Positions 17,083 to 25,450 of a DNA stretch of 64,000 bases are shown piece by piece. Numbering within the stretch: the stretch's first letter is position 1; each line of letters opens with the position of its first letter. The DNA comes from Pseudomonas sp. UYIF39 (GTDB lineage Bacteria; Pseudomonadota; Gammaproteobacteria; Pseudomonadales; Pseudomonadaceae), in contig NZ_JALBYU010000010.1 in the NCBI RefSeq assembly GCF_029963765.1, positions 62,001 to 126,000 of the forward strand. The letters are read 5' to 3'. Both the position numbers and the translations under genes were made by a program. The notes beneath the pieces are model-generated. The model was not told the DNA's origin and searched no databases. It saw nothing but the letters and a program-made list of their open reading frames with translations.

Positions 17083-18131
17083 ACCTTCAGCGTGGCCATG
17101 TCGATGACGAAGCGATACTTCACATCACCGGCGATCATTCGGGCATAAGCCTCGTTGATTTGGCGGATGTCGAGCATTTCAATGTCGCAGGTGATGTTGT
17201 GCTCGGCGCAGAAATCCAGCACTTCCTGGGTTTCGGCGATGCCGCCGATCAGCGAGCCGGCCAGCACGCGACGGCCCAATACCAGTTTGGCGGCGTGGAC
17301 CGGTGGATCGACCGGTTCGATCAGGCCCACAAGAATGTGCACGCCGTCGAAACGTAGCGTATCGAGGTAGGGGTTGAGGTCGTGCTGCACCGGAATGGTG
17401 TCCAGCAGGAAGTCGAAATGTCCTGCGGCGGCCTTCATCTGTTCGGCATCGGTGGACACGATCACGTGGTCCGCACCTTGGCGACGACCTTCTTCAGCCT
17501 TGCTCGCCGAGCGGGTGAACAGCGTCACTTCCGCGCCCATGGCTTTGGCGAACTTGATGCCCATGTTGCCGAGGCCGCCCATGCCGAGAATTCCGACCTT
17601 GTCGCCCGCCTTCACGCCGTAGTGCTTGAGCGGCGAATAGGTGGTGATGCCGGCACACAGGATCGGCGCGGCGCTGGCCGGGTCGAGTTTCTCGGGGATG
17701 CGTACCACGAAGTGTTCGCTGACCACGATGCTGTCGGAATAGCCGCCCATGGTGTTGCTGCCATCGACACGGTCCGGGGTGGCGTAAGTCATGGTCGGAC
17801 CTTCGAGGCAGTATTGCTCGAGGTTGGACTGACAGGCTTCGCAGCTGTGGCAGGAATCGACCATGCAGCCGACGCCGACCAGATCGCCGATTTTGTGTTT
17901 CGTGACGTTCGCACCAATGGCGGTAACTTTGCCTACGATCTCGTTGCCGGGCATCAGCGGATAAACAGCAATACCCCACTCGTTGCGTGCCTGATGGATG
18001 TCGGAATGGCAGACGCCGCAGTAGAGAATATCGATCGCAACGTCGTCGGGCCGTGGGCTGCGACGTTCGAATTTCACGGGGGCGAGGGGAGTGGTGGCCG
18101 ACTGGGCGGCGTATCCGATGGCGGTGTACAT
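17079..18131 (-). CDS. NAD(P)-dependent zinc alcohol dehydrogenase (YahK/CAD-like), altered zinc ligand
   Basis: This is a 350-residue medium-chain dehydrogenase of the cinnamyl-alcohol/YahK group, which reduce aldehydes with NADPH. The catalytic-zinc Cys41 is in GVCHSD, the structural zinc Cys set is 94, 97, 100 and 108, the Rossmann loop is GILGMGGLGNMG, and the late zinc Cys is in ILCAG. The motif normally read PGHE is PGNE here, with Asn63 at the usual His zinc ligand; a single C-to-A change would explain it. Activity may be reduced, or it may be a sequencing error. The start at 18131 (GAGG upstream) is chosen over 18185. It is divergent from an AraC gene, like E. coli yqhC-yqhD. Confidence 0.9.
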   Translation of the reverse strand: MYTAIGYAAQSATTPLAPVKFERRSPRPDDVAIDILYCGVCHSDIHQARNEWGIAVYPLMPGNEIVGKVTAIGANVTKHKIGDLVGVGCMVDSCHSCEACQSNLEQYCLEGPTMTYATPDRVDGSNTMGGYSDSIVVSEHFVVRIPEKLDPASAAPILCAGITTYSPLKHYGVKAGDKVGILGMGGLGNMGIKFAKAMGAEVTLFTRSASKAEEGRRQGADHVIVSTDAEQMKAAAGHFDFLLDTIPVQHDLNPYLDTLRFDGVHILVGLIEPVDPPVHAAKLVLGRRVLAGSLIGGIAETQEVLDFCAEHNITCDIEMLDIRQINEAYARMIAGDVKYRFVIDMATLKV

Positions 18132-18321
18132 GATGAACCTCGCAAAAGTTGTAACGGGTGAGGTGGCGCATTCTGGGCGCCGCACTGGCCACCGGCCATG
18201 GCGATTCCTCCGGGTGTCATGCCTAATCCTCCGGCATCAGCCTTCAATGGGTCGCATTGGCCATCAGACCTGCGATGATGCTTGCATCCCTGTTTCCGCG
18301 ACTTTTTTGTGAAGAGCCCCC

Positions 18322-19212
18322 ATGTTGTTGACCCGTCATCTCGATGCCAATGCCACGCTGGTTTCGCTGATTCAGCCTTTGACTAATCGCGATGGTTTCG
18401 CGCCCACGGCGTTGCCGGGTGTGCAGGTTTTGCGGGCCAGTTGTGATGTGGCTCGCGGTCCGCAGATTTACGAGCCGAGTCTGGTCATCATCGCCCAAGG
18501 CAGCAAGTTGGCGTATCTGGGGCCGCGTACGCTGGAGTACGGCGCCGGGCATTATTTGATTCAGGCATTGCCGGTGCCGTTCGAATGCGAGACGTTTTCA
18601 GCCCCCGATGGCCCGATGCTGGGCGTTTCGATTGCCATTGATCGGGTGTTGCTCGGTGAGTTGGTGTTGGCCATGGGGCTGGTGCCGGGGCGCGGTATTC
18701 CTGCGCAGACACCCGAGTCGATGACCTCGGCAGTGCTCGACGATGGGATGCGTGGTTGCGTGGAGCGGCTGTTGCGTTGCCTGCACGATCCGCTGGAATG
18801 CCAGATCATGGGGCCGGCGCGGTTGAGGGAATTGTTGTTCGTTGCTTTGCGTGGTCCGCAAGCTGATGTGTTGCGTGCGTTGGTGGAACAGCAGGGGCAG
18901 TTCGCCCGGATCGCAGCCTCGCTCAGTCATTTGCACGCGCATTACACCGAACCGCTGAACGTCGAGACGCTGGCCAGTTGCGCGAACATGAGTGCGTCGA
19001 CCTTCCATGAGCATTTCAAACGCAGCACGTTGTTGTCGCCGGTGCAGTATTTGAAGCGTTTGCGCTTGCTCAAGGCGCAGACGTTGCTGCTGGCCGAAGG
19101 TTTGGGTGTGGCGCAGGTGGCGCATCGGGTCGGGTATCAAAGTACGTCGCAGTTCAGTCGCGAGTACAAGCGCTATTTCGAGCGTAATCCCGGCGACGAA
19201 CGCGCTGCCTGA
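18322..19212 (+). CDS. AraC-family transcriptional regulator
   Basis: The 296-residue protein has an N-terminal AraC_N cupin-like domain at about 20-170 (VLRASCDVARGPQIYEPSLV, YLIQALPVPFECET) and a C-terminal double helix-turn-helix at about 195-290 (NVETLASCANMSASTFHEHF; VAHRVGYQSTSQFSREYKRYF). It is divergent from the alcohol dehydrogenase gene across 190 bases. E. coli YqhC, which activates an aldehyde reductase, has the same arrangement, so control of the neighbour by aldehydes is a fair inference. Confidence 0.9.
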   Translation: MLLTRHLDANATLVSLIQPLTNRDGFAPTALPGVQVLRASCDVARGPQIYEPSLVIIAQGSKLAYLGPRTLEYGAGHYLIQALPVPFECETFSAPDGPMLGVSIAIDRVLLGELVLAMGLVPGRGIPAQTPESMTSAVLDDGMRGCVERLLRCLHDPLECQIMGPARLRELLFVALRGPQADVLRALVEQQGQFARIAASLSHLHAHYTEPLNVETLASCANMSASTFHEHFKRSTLLSPVQYLKRLRLLKAQTLLLAEGLGVAQVAHRVGYQSTSQFSREYKRYFERNPGDERAA

Positions 19213-19216
19213 CAGA

Positions 19217-19242
19217 CAACAAAAAGGCCCCCGTTCGGGAGC
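19217..19242 (-). terminator. Terminator of the ETF-QO gene
   Basis: On the minus strand GGCTCCCGAACGGGGGCC forms a hairpin followed by TTTTTG. It is 22 bases beyond the ETF-QO stop codon and just past the convergent AraC gene. Confidence 0.75.
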
Positions 19243-19263
19243 CTCGATGTTCAGGCGTTCGAC

Positions 19264-20928
19264 TTACATGTTCGGGTAAGTCGGGCCGCCAGAGCCTTCC
19301 GGCGCCACCCAGGTGATGTTCTGTGCAGGGTCCTTGATGTCGCAGGTCTTGCAGTGAACGCAGTTCTGGGCGTTGATCTGGAAGCGCTTCTCGCCATCTT
19401 CCTTGGTCACCACTTCGTACACGCCAGCCGGGCAGTAACGCTGGGCAGGCTCATCGTAGAGTGGCAGGTTCTTGACGATCGGGATGCTCGGATCGGTCAG
19501 CTTCAGGTGGCACGGCTGCTCTTCTTCATGGTTGGTACCCGAGATGAACACCGAGCTGAGTTTGTCGAAGCTGATTTTGCCGTCCGGTTTCGGGTAGTCG
19601 ATCTTCTTGCAGTCGGCCGCGAGCTTGAGGCATGCGTAATCCGGCTTGGTGTCGTGCAGGGTGAACGGCAGTTTGCCGCCGAGGATATTCTGGTCGAACC
19701 AGTTGAAACCCGCACCGATGATCGGACCGAACTTGTGCATTGCTGGACCGAAGTTACGGGTGGCGAACAGTTCTTCGTACAGCCAACTGCTCTTGAAGTT
19801 GTCGACGTAGTTGGTCAGCTCGTCTCCGCCTTCGGAGTCGGCGAACAGGCGATCAGCCACCGCGTCGGCCGCGAGCATGCCGGACTTCATCGCAGTGTGG
19901 CTGCCCTTGATCTTGGCCACGTTCATAGTGCCCAGGTCGCAACCGATCAGCGCGCCGCCCTTGAATACCATCTTCGGCAACGAGTTGATGCCACCTTTGG
20001 CCAAAGCGCGGGCGCCGTAGCTGATGCGCTTGCCACCTTCCAGATATTGCTTGAGCACAGGGTGGTGCTTGAGGCGCTGGAATTCATCGAATGGTGACAG
20101 GAAAGTGTTGCTGTAGGAGAGATCGACGATCAGGCCGACAACCACCTGGTTGTTTTCCAGATGATAGAGGAACGAGCCACCGGTGTTCTCGTTGCTCATG
20201 ATGTCCAACGGCCAGCCGGCGGTGTGCACCACCAGACCTGGCTGATGTTTGGCCGGGTCGATTTCCCAGATTTCTTTCAGGCCGATGCCGTAGTGCTGGG
20301 CGTCGGCGTCGCTGGCCAGGTTGAAGCGCTGGATCAGTTGCTTGCCGATGTGCCCGCGGCAACCTTCGGCGAACAGCGTGTACTTGCCACGCAGTTCCAT
20401 GCCTGGGGTGTACAGGCCTTCTTTCGGCTGACCTTCGCGGTCAACGCCCAGATCACCGGTGATAATCCCGCGAACCACGCCGTTCTCGTCGAATAGCGCT
20501 TCCTGAGCGGCGAAGCCGGGGTAGATTTCCACACCCAGGTTTTCGGCCTGTTGGGCAAGCCAGCGGCACAGGTTGCCCAGGGAGATGATGTAGTTGCCTT
20601 CGTTGTGCATGGTCTTGGGCACAAAGAAGTCAGGCACCTTGGTGGCGGTTTCTGCGCTTCGCAGCACATAGATGTCATCGCGCACGACCGGCGTATTCAG
20701 CGGCGCGCCGAGTTCTTTCCAGTCAGGGAACAATTCGTTCAGGGCCCGTGGTTCGAACACGGCGCCGGACAGGATGTGAGCACCGACTTCGGAGCCTTTT
20801 TCGACCACGCAGACGCTGATTTCCTTACCGGCTTCGGCGGCCTTCTGCTTCAATCGGCAGGCGGCGGAAAGACCAGCGGGGCCGGCACCGACGATGACCA
20901 CGTCGAATTCCATGTATTCGCGTTCCAC
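19264..20928 (-). CDS. Electron transfer flavoprotein-ubiquinone oxidoreductase
   Basis: This inner-membrane-associated enzyme passes electrons from reduced ETF to ubiquinone and so links acyl-CoA and amine dehydrogenases to respiration. It has 554 residues. The N-terminal FAD fold is VVIVGAGPAGLSAACRL; the middle is the quinone-binding region; the C-terminal ferredoxin-like part carries the 4Fe-4S cysteines (CPAGVYE and NCVHCKTCDIKDP). The GTG start at 20928 has AGGAGA at good spacing, giving MEREYMEFD; an ATG five codons later is the alternative. It is divergent from etfBA, its electron donor. Confidence 0.95.
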   Translation of the reverse strand: MEREYMEFDVVIVGAGPAGLSAACRLKQKAAEAGKEISVCVVEKGSEVGAHILSGAVFEPRALNELFPDWKELGAPLNTPVVRDDIYVLRSAETATKVPDFFVPKTMHNEGNYIISLGNLCRWLAQQAENLGVEIYPGFAAQEALFDENGVVRGIITGDLGVDREGQPKEGLYTPGMELRGKYTLFAEGCRGHIGKQLIQRFNLASDADAQHYGIGLKEIWEIDPAKHQPGLVVHTAGWPLDIMSNENTGGSFLYHLENNQVVVGLIVDLSYSNTFLSPFDEFQRLKHHPVLKQYLEGGKRISYGARALAKGGINSLPKMVFKGGALIGCDLGTMNVAKIKGSHTAMKSGMLAADAVADRLFADSEGGDELTNYVDNFKSSWLYEELFATRNFGPAMHKFGPIIGAGFNWFDQNILGGKLPFTLHDTKPDYACLKLAADCKKIDYPKPDGKISFDKLSSVFISGTNHEEEQPCHLKLTDPSIPIVKNLPLYDEPAQRYCPAGVYEVVTKEDGEKRFQINAQNCVHCKTCDIKDPAQNITWVAPEGSGGPTYPNM

Positions 20929-21085
20929 AGGTTATCTCCTACTCAAGGCTCAACAGTTTTTTTTCTAATTGGAGGTTTGGTGTCGCATCCATGAATTCCT
21001 GCGCAATGCAGGAAGAGGACAATCGATGAGCCACCTTTCTCTCTAAGGTGGCGCATTATATCTACACCACTCCTAGCGTCCAATA

Positions 21086-21099
21086 CAAACGTTTGTTTG
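21086..21099. promoter_or_regulatory. PsrA/FadR-type operator candidate
   Basis: CAAAC-GTTT-GTTTG matches the recalled Pseudomonas PsrA pattern (C/G)AAAC-N2-4-GTTT(G/C), and overlaps a perfect 12-base palindrome ACAAACGTTTGT (21085-21096). PsrA is a TetR-type repressor released by long-chain fatty acids, and ETF serves fatty-acid oxidation, so control here is plausible. Confidence 0.5.
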
Positions 21100-21233
21100 A
21101 ATCGGCTCAAAGCCAGAGAAATCAAAGTCACGCGGCTTATGACTGGCCATTTTGCCGTATTGACCGGAATAGGTGTTCCGGTCAAGATACGGTCGGTTTT
21201 GCGCTCGCCGTAGGCTGACTGTTGGTTTCAAGA

Positions 21234-21402
21234 GCACCTCTAAAAACAGGGCGATGGCAGTACCAGGTGATGCGTAGCGCAGGTTCTGGCGCGCAGTTTA
21301 CACGCCGCGATAATGAATGACTCGTCAGTCACCACTGACGAACGGTCATCTTCATCGTGAGCGCTTGTCACTTGACACCTTTACCAGCGTTTTTAGAGGT
21401 GC
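21234..21402. repeat. MITE-like inverted-repeat element
   Basis: The 14-base ends GCACCTCTAAAAAC (21234-21247) and GTTTTTAGAGGTGC (21389-21402) are perfect inverted copies 169 bases apart overall. In the centre TCGTCAGT-CACC-ACTGACGA (21322-21341) is a perfect hairpin, and its flanks GATAATGAATGA and TCATCTTCATC are also roughly inverted, so most of the element could fold on itself. It has no reading frame. This is the form of a non-autonomous transposable element; no clear target duplication is seen. Confidence 0.55.
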
Positions 21403-21477
21403 CCTTGCGCCGATGAGCATCAAACCGCCAGGTTCGCCTAGGCGACTTCCTTTTCACCGGAGAGTAACGAGGAATCC

Positions 21478-22227
21478 ATGAAGGTTCTTGTAGCTGTCAA
21501 ACGCGTTGTGGATTACAACGTCAAGGTTCGCGTCAAGGCGGACAATTCCGGCGTTGACCTCGCCAACGTCAAGATGTCGATGAACCCGTTCTGCGAAATC
21601 GCAGTGGAAGAAGCCGTACGCCTGAAAGAGAAAGGTGTTGCGACTGAAATCGTCGTCGTCTCCATCGGCCCGTCCACCGCTCAAGAGCAACTGCGCACCG
21701 CGCTGGCTCTGGGTGCCGACCGTGCCATCCTCGTCGAATCCGCTGAAGACCTGACTTCGCTGGCCGTTGCCAAGCTGCTCAAGGCTGTTGTCGACAAGGA
21801 ACAGCCTCAGCTGGTGATCCTTGGCAAACAAGCCATCGACAGTGACAACAACCAGACTGGCCAGATGCTCGCGGCATTGAGCGGCTACGGTCAGGGCACG
21901 TTCGCGTCCAAAGTCGAAATCAGCGGCGACACCGTTGCCGTGACTCGCGAAGTTGACGGCGGCGCGCAGACGGTTTCCCTGAAACTGCCGGCCATCGTCA
22001 CCACCGACCTGCGTTTGAACGAGCCGCGCTATGCGTCCCTGCCAAACATCATGAAAGCCAAGAAGAAGCCTCTCGAAGTGCTGACTCCGGACGCTTTGGG
22101 CGTTTCCACCGCCTCCACCAACAAGACCGTGAAAGTCGAAGCGCCAGCTGCACGCAGCGCGGGTATCAAGGTCAAGTCGGTGGCTGAACTGGTCGAGAAA
22201 CTGAAAAACGAAGCGAAGGTAATCTAA
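21478..22227 (+). CDS. etfB: Electron transfer flavoprotein beta subunit EtfB
   Basis: EtfB has 249 residues, the usual length, and forms a heterodimer with EtfA that carries electrons from acyl-CoA and other dehydrogenases to ETF-QO. It begins [16 protein letters not shown] and shows the AMP-binding region ([13 protein letters not shown]) and the dehydrogenase-recognition region [30 protein letters not shown] precedes the ATG. The etfA start codon follows the stop directly, showing tight coupling. Confidence 0.96.
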   Translation: MKVLVAVKRVVDYNVKVRVKADNSGVDLANVKMSMNPFCEIAVEEAVRLKEKGVATEIVVVSIGPSTAQEQLRTALALGADRAILVESAEDLTSLAVAKLLKAVVDKEQPQLVILGKQAIDSDNNQTGQMLAALSGYGQGTFASKVEISGDTVAVTREVDGGAQTVSLKLPAIVTTDLRLNEPRYASLPNIMKAKKKPLEVLTPDALGVSTASTNKTVKVEAPAARSAGIKVKSVAELVEKLKNEAKVI

Positions 22228-23157
22228 ATGACTATCTTGGTTATTGCTGAACACGACAACAAAGTGCTGGCCCCGGCCACGCTGAACACTGTGGCTGCCG
22301 CCGTCAAAATCGGTGGTGACATCCACGTTCTGGTAGCAGGTCAGGGCGCTGGCGCCGTGGCTGAAGCTGCTGCGAAAATCGCTGGCGTGGCTAAAGTGCT
22401 GGTGGCCGATAACGCCGCCTACACTCACCAACTGCCGGAAAACGTTGCTCCTCTGGTTGCCGAGTTGGGCAAGGGCTACAGCCACATTCTGGCTGCCGCC
22501 ACTTCCAACGGCAAAAACATCCTGCCGCGCGTTGCCGCTCAGCTGGACGTTGACCAGATCTCCGAGATCATCTCGGTCGAAAGCGCTGACACTTTCAAGC
22601 GCCCGATCTACGCCGGTAACGCCATCGCAACCGTTCAATCGAACGCTGCAGTCAAAGTCATCACCGTTCGTGCTACCGGTTTCGACCCGGTGGCGGCTGA
22701 AGGTGGTTCGGCGGCTGTTGAAGCTGTTGCAGCTGCTCACGATGCGGGTATTTCCAGCTTCGTCGGCGAAGAACTGGCCAAGTCCGATCGTCCGGAACTG
22801 ACCGCTGCCAAGATCGTCGTCTCCGGCGGCCGCGGCATGCAGAACGGCGACAACTTCAAACACCTGTACGCCCTGGCTGACAAGCTGGGCGCTGCCGTCG
22901 GTGCTTCCCGCGCCGCGGTCGACGCAGGTTTCGTACCCAACGACATGCAGGTCGGTCAGACCGGCAAGATCGTTGCTCCACAGCTGTACATCGCGGTCGG
23001 TATCTCCGGCGCGATCCAGCACCTGGCCGGCATGAAAGACTCCAAAGTGATCGTTGCGATCAACAAGGACGAAGAAGCGCCGATCTTCCAGGTGGCCGAT
23101 TACGGCCTGGTGGCGGACCTGTTCGAAGCAATCCCCGAGTTCGAGAAGCTGGTCTAA
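22228..23157 (+). CDS. etfA: Electron transfer flavoprotein alpha subunit EtfA
   Basis: EtfA has 309 residues and holds the FAD of the EtfAB dimer. The C-terminal FAD domain is evident from [46 protein letters not shown], and [17 protein letters not shown]. It starts directly after the etfB stop, with AAGGTAATCTAA as ribosome-binding region inside the end of etfB. It ends with a strong terminator. Confidence 0.96.
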   Translation: MTILVIAEHDNKVLAPATLNTVAAAVKIGGDIHVLVAGQGAGAVAEAAAKIAGVAKVLVADNAAYTHQLPENVAPLVAELGKGYSHILAAATSNGKNILPRVAAQLDVDQISEIISVESADTFKRPIYAGNAIATVQSNAAVKVITVRATGFDPVAAEGGSAAVEAVAAAHDAGISSFVGEELAKSDRPELTAAKIVVSGGRGMQNGDNFKHLYALADKLGAAVGASRAAVDAGFVPNDMQVGQTGKIVAPQLYIAVGISGAIQHLAGMKDSKVIVAINKDEEAPIFQVADYGLVADLFEAIPEFEKLV

Positions 23158-23180
23158 TCCAGCAGCCTGACTTATAAAGA

Positions 23181-23208
23181 GCCCGACCTTTTGGTCGGGC
23201 TTTTTTTT
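23181..23208 (+). terminator. Rho-independent terminator of etfBA
   Basis: GCCCGACC-TTTT-GGTCGGGC forms a perfect 8-base stem followed by eight T's, 23 bases after the etfA stop. Confidence 0.93.
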
Positions 23209-23237
23209 GTTCCGGATTTGAGTGGGAGAGTGTCGCC

Positions 23238-24074
23238 ATGGATCTGCGCCGCGTTTACGGCTGGTCTTTGCTAATGGGGCTGACGGTGTTACCGGCGTTG
23301 TCCGTCGCCGCGGGCAAGTGCGAGCGCCTGGTGGTGACCGGCAGCCCGGACGCGCCGCCGTACCTGTGGCAAGACCCGCAAAACCCCAAGCACCTGATCG
23401 GCGCCAGTGCTGACCTGTTGCAGCAAGTGGCGGGGGAGCTGGGGATCAAGATCGAACTGCTTTACGCAGGCAAACGCTCCCAGGCCCTGGACGAAGTGCG
23501 CAGTGGGCGAATGGACATGCTGGCAGATGCGTCATTGACGGTCAGTGAGCTGGACACTCTGGATTACATTCATCCTCCGTTACTCGAAAACGATTACCTG
23601 GTCTGGACCCGCAAAGACTCTACGCTGGTCTACAACGCAGCGCAGGACCTTCACGGTCATCCCGGCGCATTGTCGGAAAAGTCTCGAGTGACTGCGGCAT
23701 TCGGCACGTTCGCCGAGCAGCAATTGACCCTCGCCCGTACGCCTAACCTGACCCAGGCCTTTCAGAAATTGCTGCTGGGCGAGGTGGAGTTTGTCCTCGC
23801 GGGAGGCTACTCGGGCATGGCCGCCGCGCAGACGCTGAGCATGGCCAACGACCTGATCGCCCGTCCACAACCGATCGACAAACCGGGCCTGTTCCTCGCG
23901 GTTTCCCACAACTCCGCCTGCAACGATCCGTGGTTGCGCGGACAGCTGGCCAAAAAGATGACAGAATTGCCCGCGTCCGGACTGACGGAAGCCGTGCTGC
24001 AACGCAATATCGAGCGCTGGAAGGCGCAACTCTTACAGCCGCAGCAACAACCTGTCAGTACCCCAAAACAGTAA
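23238..24074 (+). CDS. Periplasmic solute-binding protein, family 3 type
   Basis: The 278-residue exported protein has a signal peptide at 1-25 (hydrophobic LLMGLTVLPALSVAAG) and a type II periplasmic-binding fold as in amino-acid binding proteins: VTGSPDAPPYLWQD, GASADLLQQVAGELGI, RMDMLADASLTVSE and YIHPPLLENDYLVW. No ABC permease or ATPase is nearby, so it may be a stand-alone sensor or binding protein. GGGAGAG precedes the ATG. It is first in an apparent operon with a DUF4398 lipoprotein and an OmpA lipoprotein, which points to a cell-envelope role. The ligand is unknown. Confidence 0.8.
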   Translation: MDLRRVYGWSLLMGLTVLPALSVAAGKCERLVVTGSPDAPPYLWQDPQNPKHLIGASADLLQQVAGELGIKIELLYAGKRSQALDEVRSGRMDMLADASLTVSELDTLDYIHPPLLENDYLVWTRKDSTLVYNAAQDLHGHPGALSEKSRVTAAFGTFAEQQLTLARTPNLTQAFQKLLLGEVEFVLAGGYSGMAAAQTLSMANDLIARPQPIDKPGLFLAVSHNSACNDPWLRGQLAKKMTELPASGLTEAVLQRNIERWKAQLLQPQQQPVSTPKQ

Positions 24075-24083
24075 GGATTTTTA

Positions 24084-24440
24084 GTGAGTATTCGACCTCT
24101 TTTCGCTGCCCTGGCCGTTCTGGCTCTGGCGGGTTGTGCAGCCGATCCGGCGCCGAATGAACAAATGCGCCTGACCGAGCAGGCACTCGAACAGGCCAAG
24201 GCTGTTGGCGCGACCGCCGTCGACGTGCCGGAAATGAAACTGGCCGAAGACAAGTTCAACCGCGCCAAGGGCAACATGAACGACCAATCCTTCAAGAACG
24301 CGCGCATGCGGGCCGAACAGGCCGAGCTGGACGCGCGTCTGGCCGAAGCCCGGGTTCTGACCCTCAAGAGCGAGGAGCAGTTGAACGTGCTCAACACCCG
24401 CATCACTCGCCTGCGCAAGCAACTGGGAGATGCCCAATGA
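24084..24440 (+). CDS. DUF4398-type lipoprotein
   Basis: The 118-residue protein has a lipoprotein signal (LAVLALAGC, lipidated Cys18). The rest is almost wholly helical and charged: EQMRLTEQALEQAKAVGA and similar heptads, probably a coiled coil from about 28 to 115. The GTG start has AAGGA 7 bases upstream. It overlaps the OmpA-family gene by four bases (ATGA), so the two are translated together. The function of DUF4398 proteins is not known to me; a periplasmic helical partner of the OmpA lipoprotein is plausible. Confidence 0.8.
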   Translation: MSIRPLFAALAVLALAGCAADPAPNEQMRLTEQALEQAKAVGATAVDVPEMKLAEDKFNRAKGNMNDQSFKNARMRAEQAELDARLAEARVLTLKSEEQLNVLNTRITRLRKQLGDAQ

Positions 24441-25249
24441 GCCTCAAGACCAAAGCCCTGGGCGGTTTGATCCTGGCGGGCTGCGCCAGCCTCTATGGTT
24501 GTGCCGGTCAACACAGTGGGGCCGCGTTGCAGCAGGCCAGTACTGACTTCCAGAAGGTCAAGGAAGACTCCAGCGTGCTGCGTATCGCGCCCAAGGACGT
24601 GATACGCGCTGGTGAATCGCTGGCCCGTGCCGATCGTCTGTCCAGCTACTGGGGCAGTGGCACAGACGTGCAGCATTACGCTTACCTGAGTGAGCGCTAT
24701 AGCGAAATCGCGCGCGAACACACCAATCAGGTGCTCAACGAAGAACGTGCGGCGAAGCTCGAACTGGACCGTCAGCGCCTGCAACTGGCTCTGCGCGAAT
24801 CCAAACTGCTCAGCGTGCAGCAGCAGGGCAAGTGGCTCGAAGAACAGATTGTCGCGCTGGCGACCACCCAGACCGACCGTGGCCTGGTGATGACCTTGGG
24901 CGACGTGCTGTTCGACACCGGCGAAGCGGAGTTGAAAAACTCGGCGAACCGCGTGGTGTTGAAGATCGTGCAGTTCCTGCAGCTCAACCCCAAGCGCGTT
25001 GTGCGCATCGAAGGCTACGCCGACAGTACCGGCGGCAAGCAGGAAAACCTCAAGCTGTCCCGTGACCGTGCGCAATCGGTGGCAGACGTGCTGATGGATT
25101 TGGGCATCGACGATAAACGTATTCAGGTCGAAGGCTACGGTGATGAATATCCGGTCGACGTGAACGCCTCCGAACGGGGACGTGCGCAGAACCGTCGGGT
25201 AGAAATTGTGTTCTCTGACGAAAAAGGCCAGCTCGGCGCTGCCCGCTAA
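24437..25249 (+). CDS. OmpA-family lipoprotein
   Basis: This 270-residue envelope protein has a lipobox LILAGC (Cys16; a second candidate LYGC gives Cys22), a helical middle rich in Glu, Arg and Gln (about 30-145), and a C-terminal OmpA peptidoglycan-binding domain at about 150-262. The last has GDVLFDTGEAELKNSA, RIEGYADSTGG, LSRDRAQSVADVL and RGRAQNRRVEI; the Asp and Arg that hold diaminopimelate are present. It should tether the envelope to peptidoglycan. It is third in the binding-protein/DUF4398/OmpA operon and is followed by a terminator. Confidence 0.88.
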   Translation: MSLKTKALGGLILAGCASLYGCAGQHSGAALQQASTDFQKVKEDSSVLRIAPKDVIRAGESLARADRLSSYWGSGTDVQHYAYLSERYSEIAREHTNQVLNEERAAKLELDRQRLQLALRESKLLSVQQQGKWLEEQIVALATTQTDRGLVMTLGDVLFDTGEAELKNSANRVVLKIVQFLQLNPKRVVRIEGYADSTGGKQENLKLSRDRAQSVADVLMDLGIDDKRIQVEGYGDEYPVDVNASERGRAQNRRVEIVFSDEKGQLGAAR

Positions 25250-25264
25250 GGGATGCGTCACTGG

Positions 25265-25299
25265 AAAACCCGGCCTGCCAGACAGCGCCGGGTTTTTTT
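25265..25299 (+). terminator. Rho-independent terminator
   Basis: AAAACCCGGC and GCCGGGTTTT pair around a 12-base loop and continue into T's, 16 bases after the OmpA-lipoprotein stop. Confidence 0.88.
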
Positions 25300-25370
25300 A
25301 CGCCTGGTGATCAACTCACAAAACAGTACAGTTTTTGCTGACACTGCACTGTACGGTCGACTATTGTGGC

Positions 25371-25404
25371 AACTGTCCCAGTACACTTCTAAACTGTTCC
25401 GGTA
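25371..25404. promoter_or_regulatory. Direct-repeat operator candidate upstream of the MocR gene
   Basis: AACTGTCCCAGTA (25371-25383) and AACTGTTCCGGTA (25392-25404) are direct repeats with 21 bases between equivalent positions, two helical turns. A third related copy ACTGTACGGT lies near 25349 and ACAGTACAGT near 25324. MocR dimers often bind direct repeats, so autoregulation is likely. Confidence 0.5.
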
Positions 25405-25450
25405 TTGTTTCACACAAGAATAAAATGCCCGTGAAATCGAGTGCTGCGTC

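Larger units (their letters stand above)
20929..21477. other. Divergent ETF-QO / etfBA intergenic region (549 bases)
   Basis: No credible gene lies here. The region must hold the promoters for both transcription units. It contains a PsrA-like palindrome near 21086 and an imperfect inverted-repeat element at 21234-21402, both listed separately. GGAGAGTAACGAGGA just before 21478 is the etfB ribosome-binding region. Confidence 0.7.

Noticed and set aside
20943-21185. 80-codon minus-strand frame in the ETF intergenic region
   Set aside because: No ribosome-binding site, no domain, and it overlaps the likely operator.
21454-23022. 522-codon minus-strand frame opposite etfB and etfA
   Set aside because: Antisense shadow of two certain genes.
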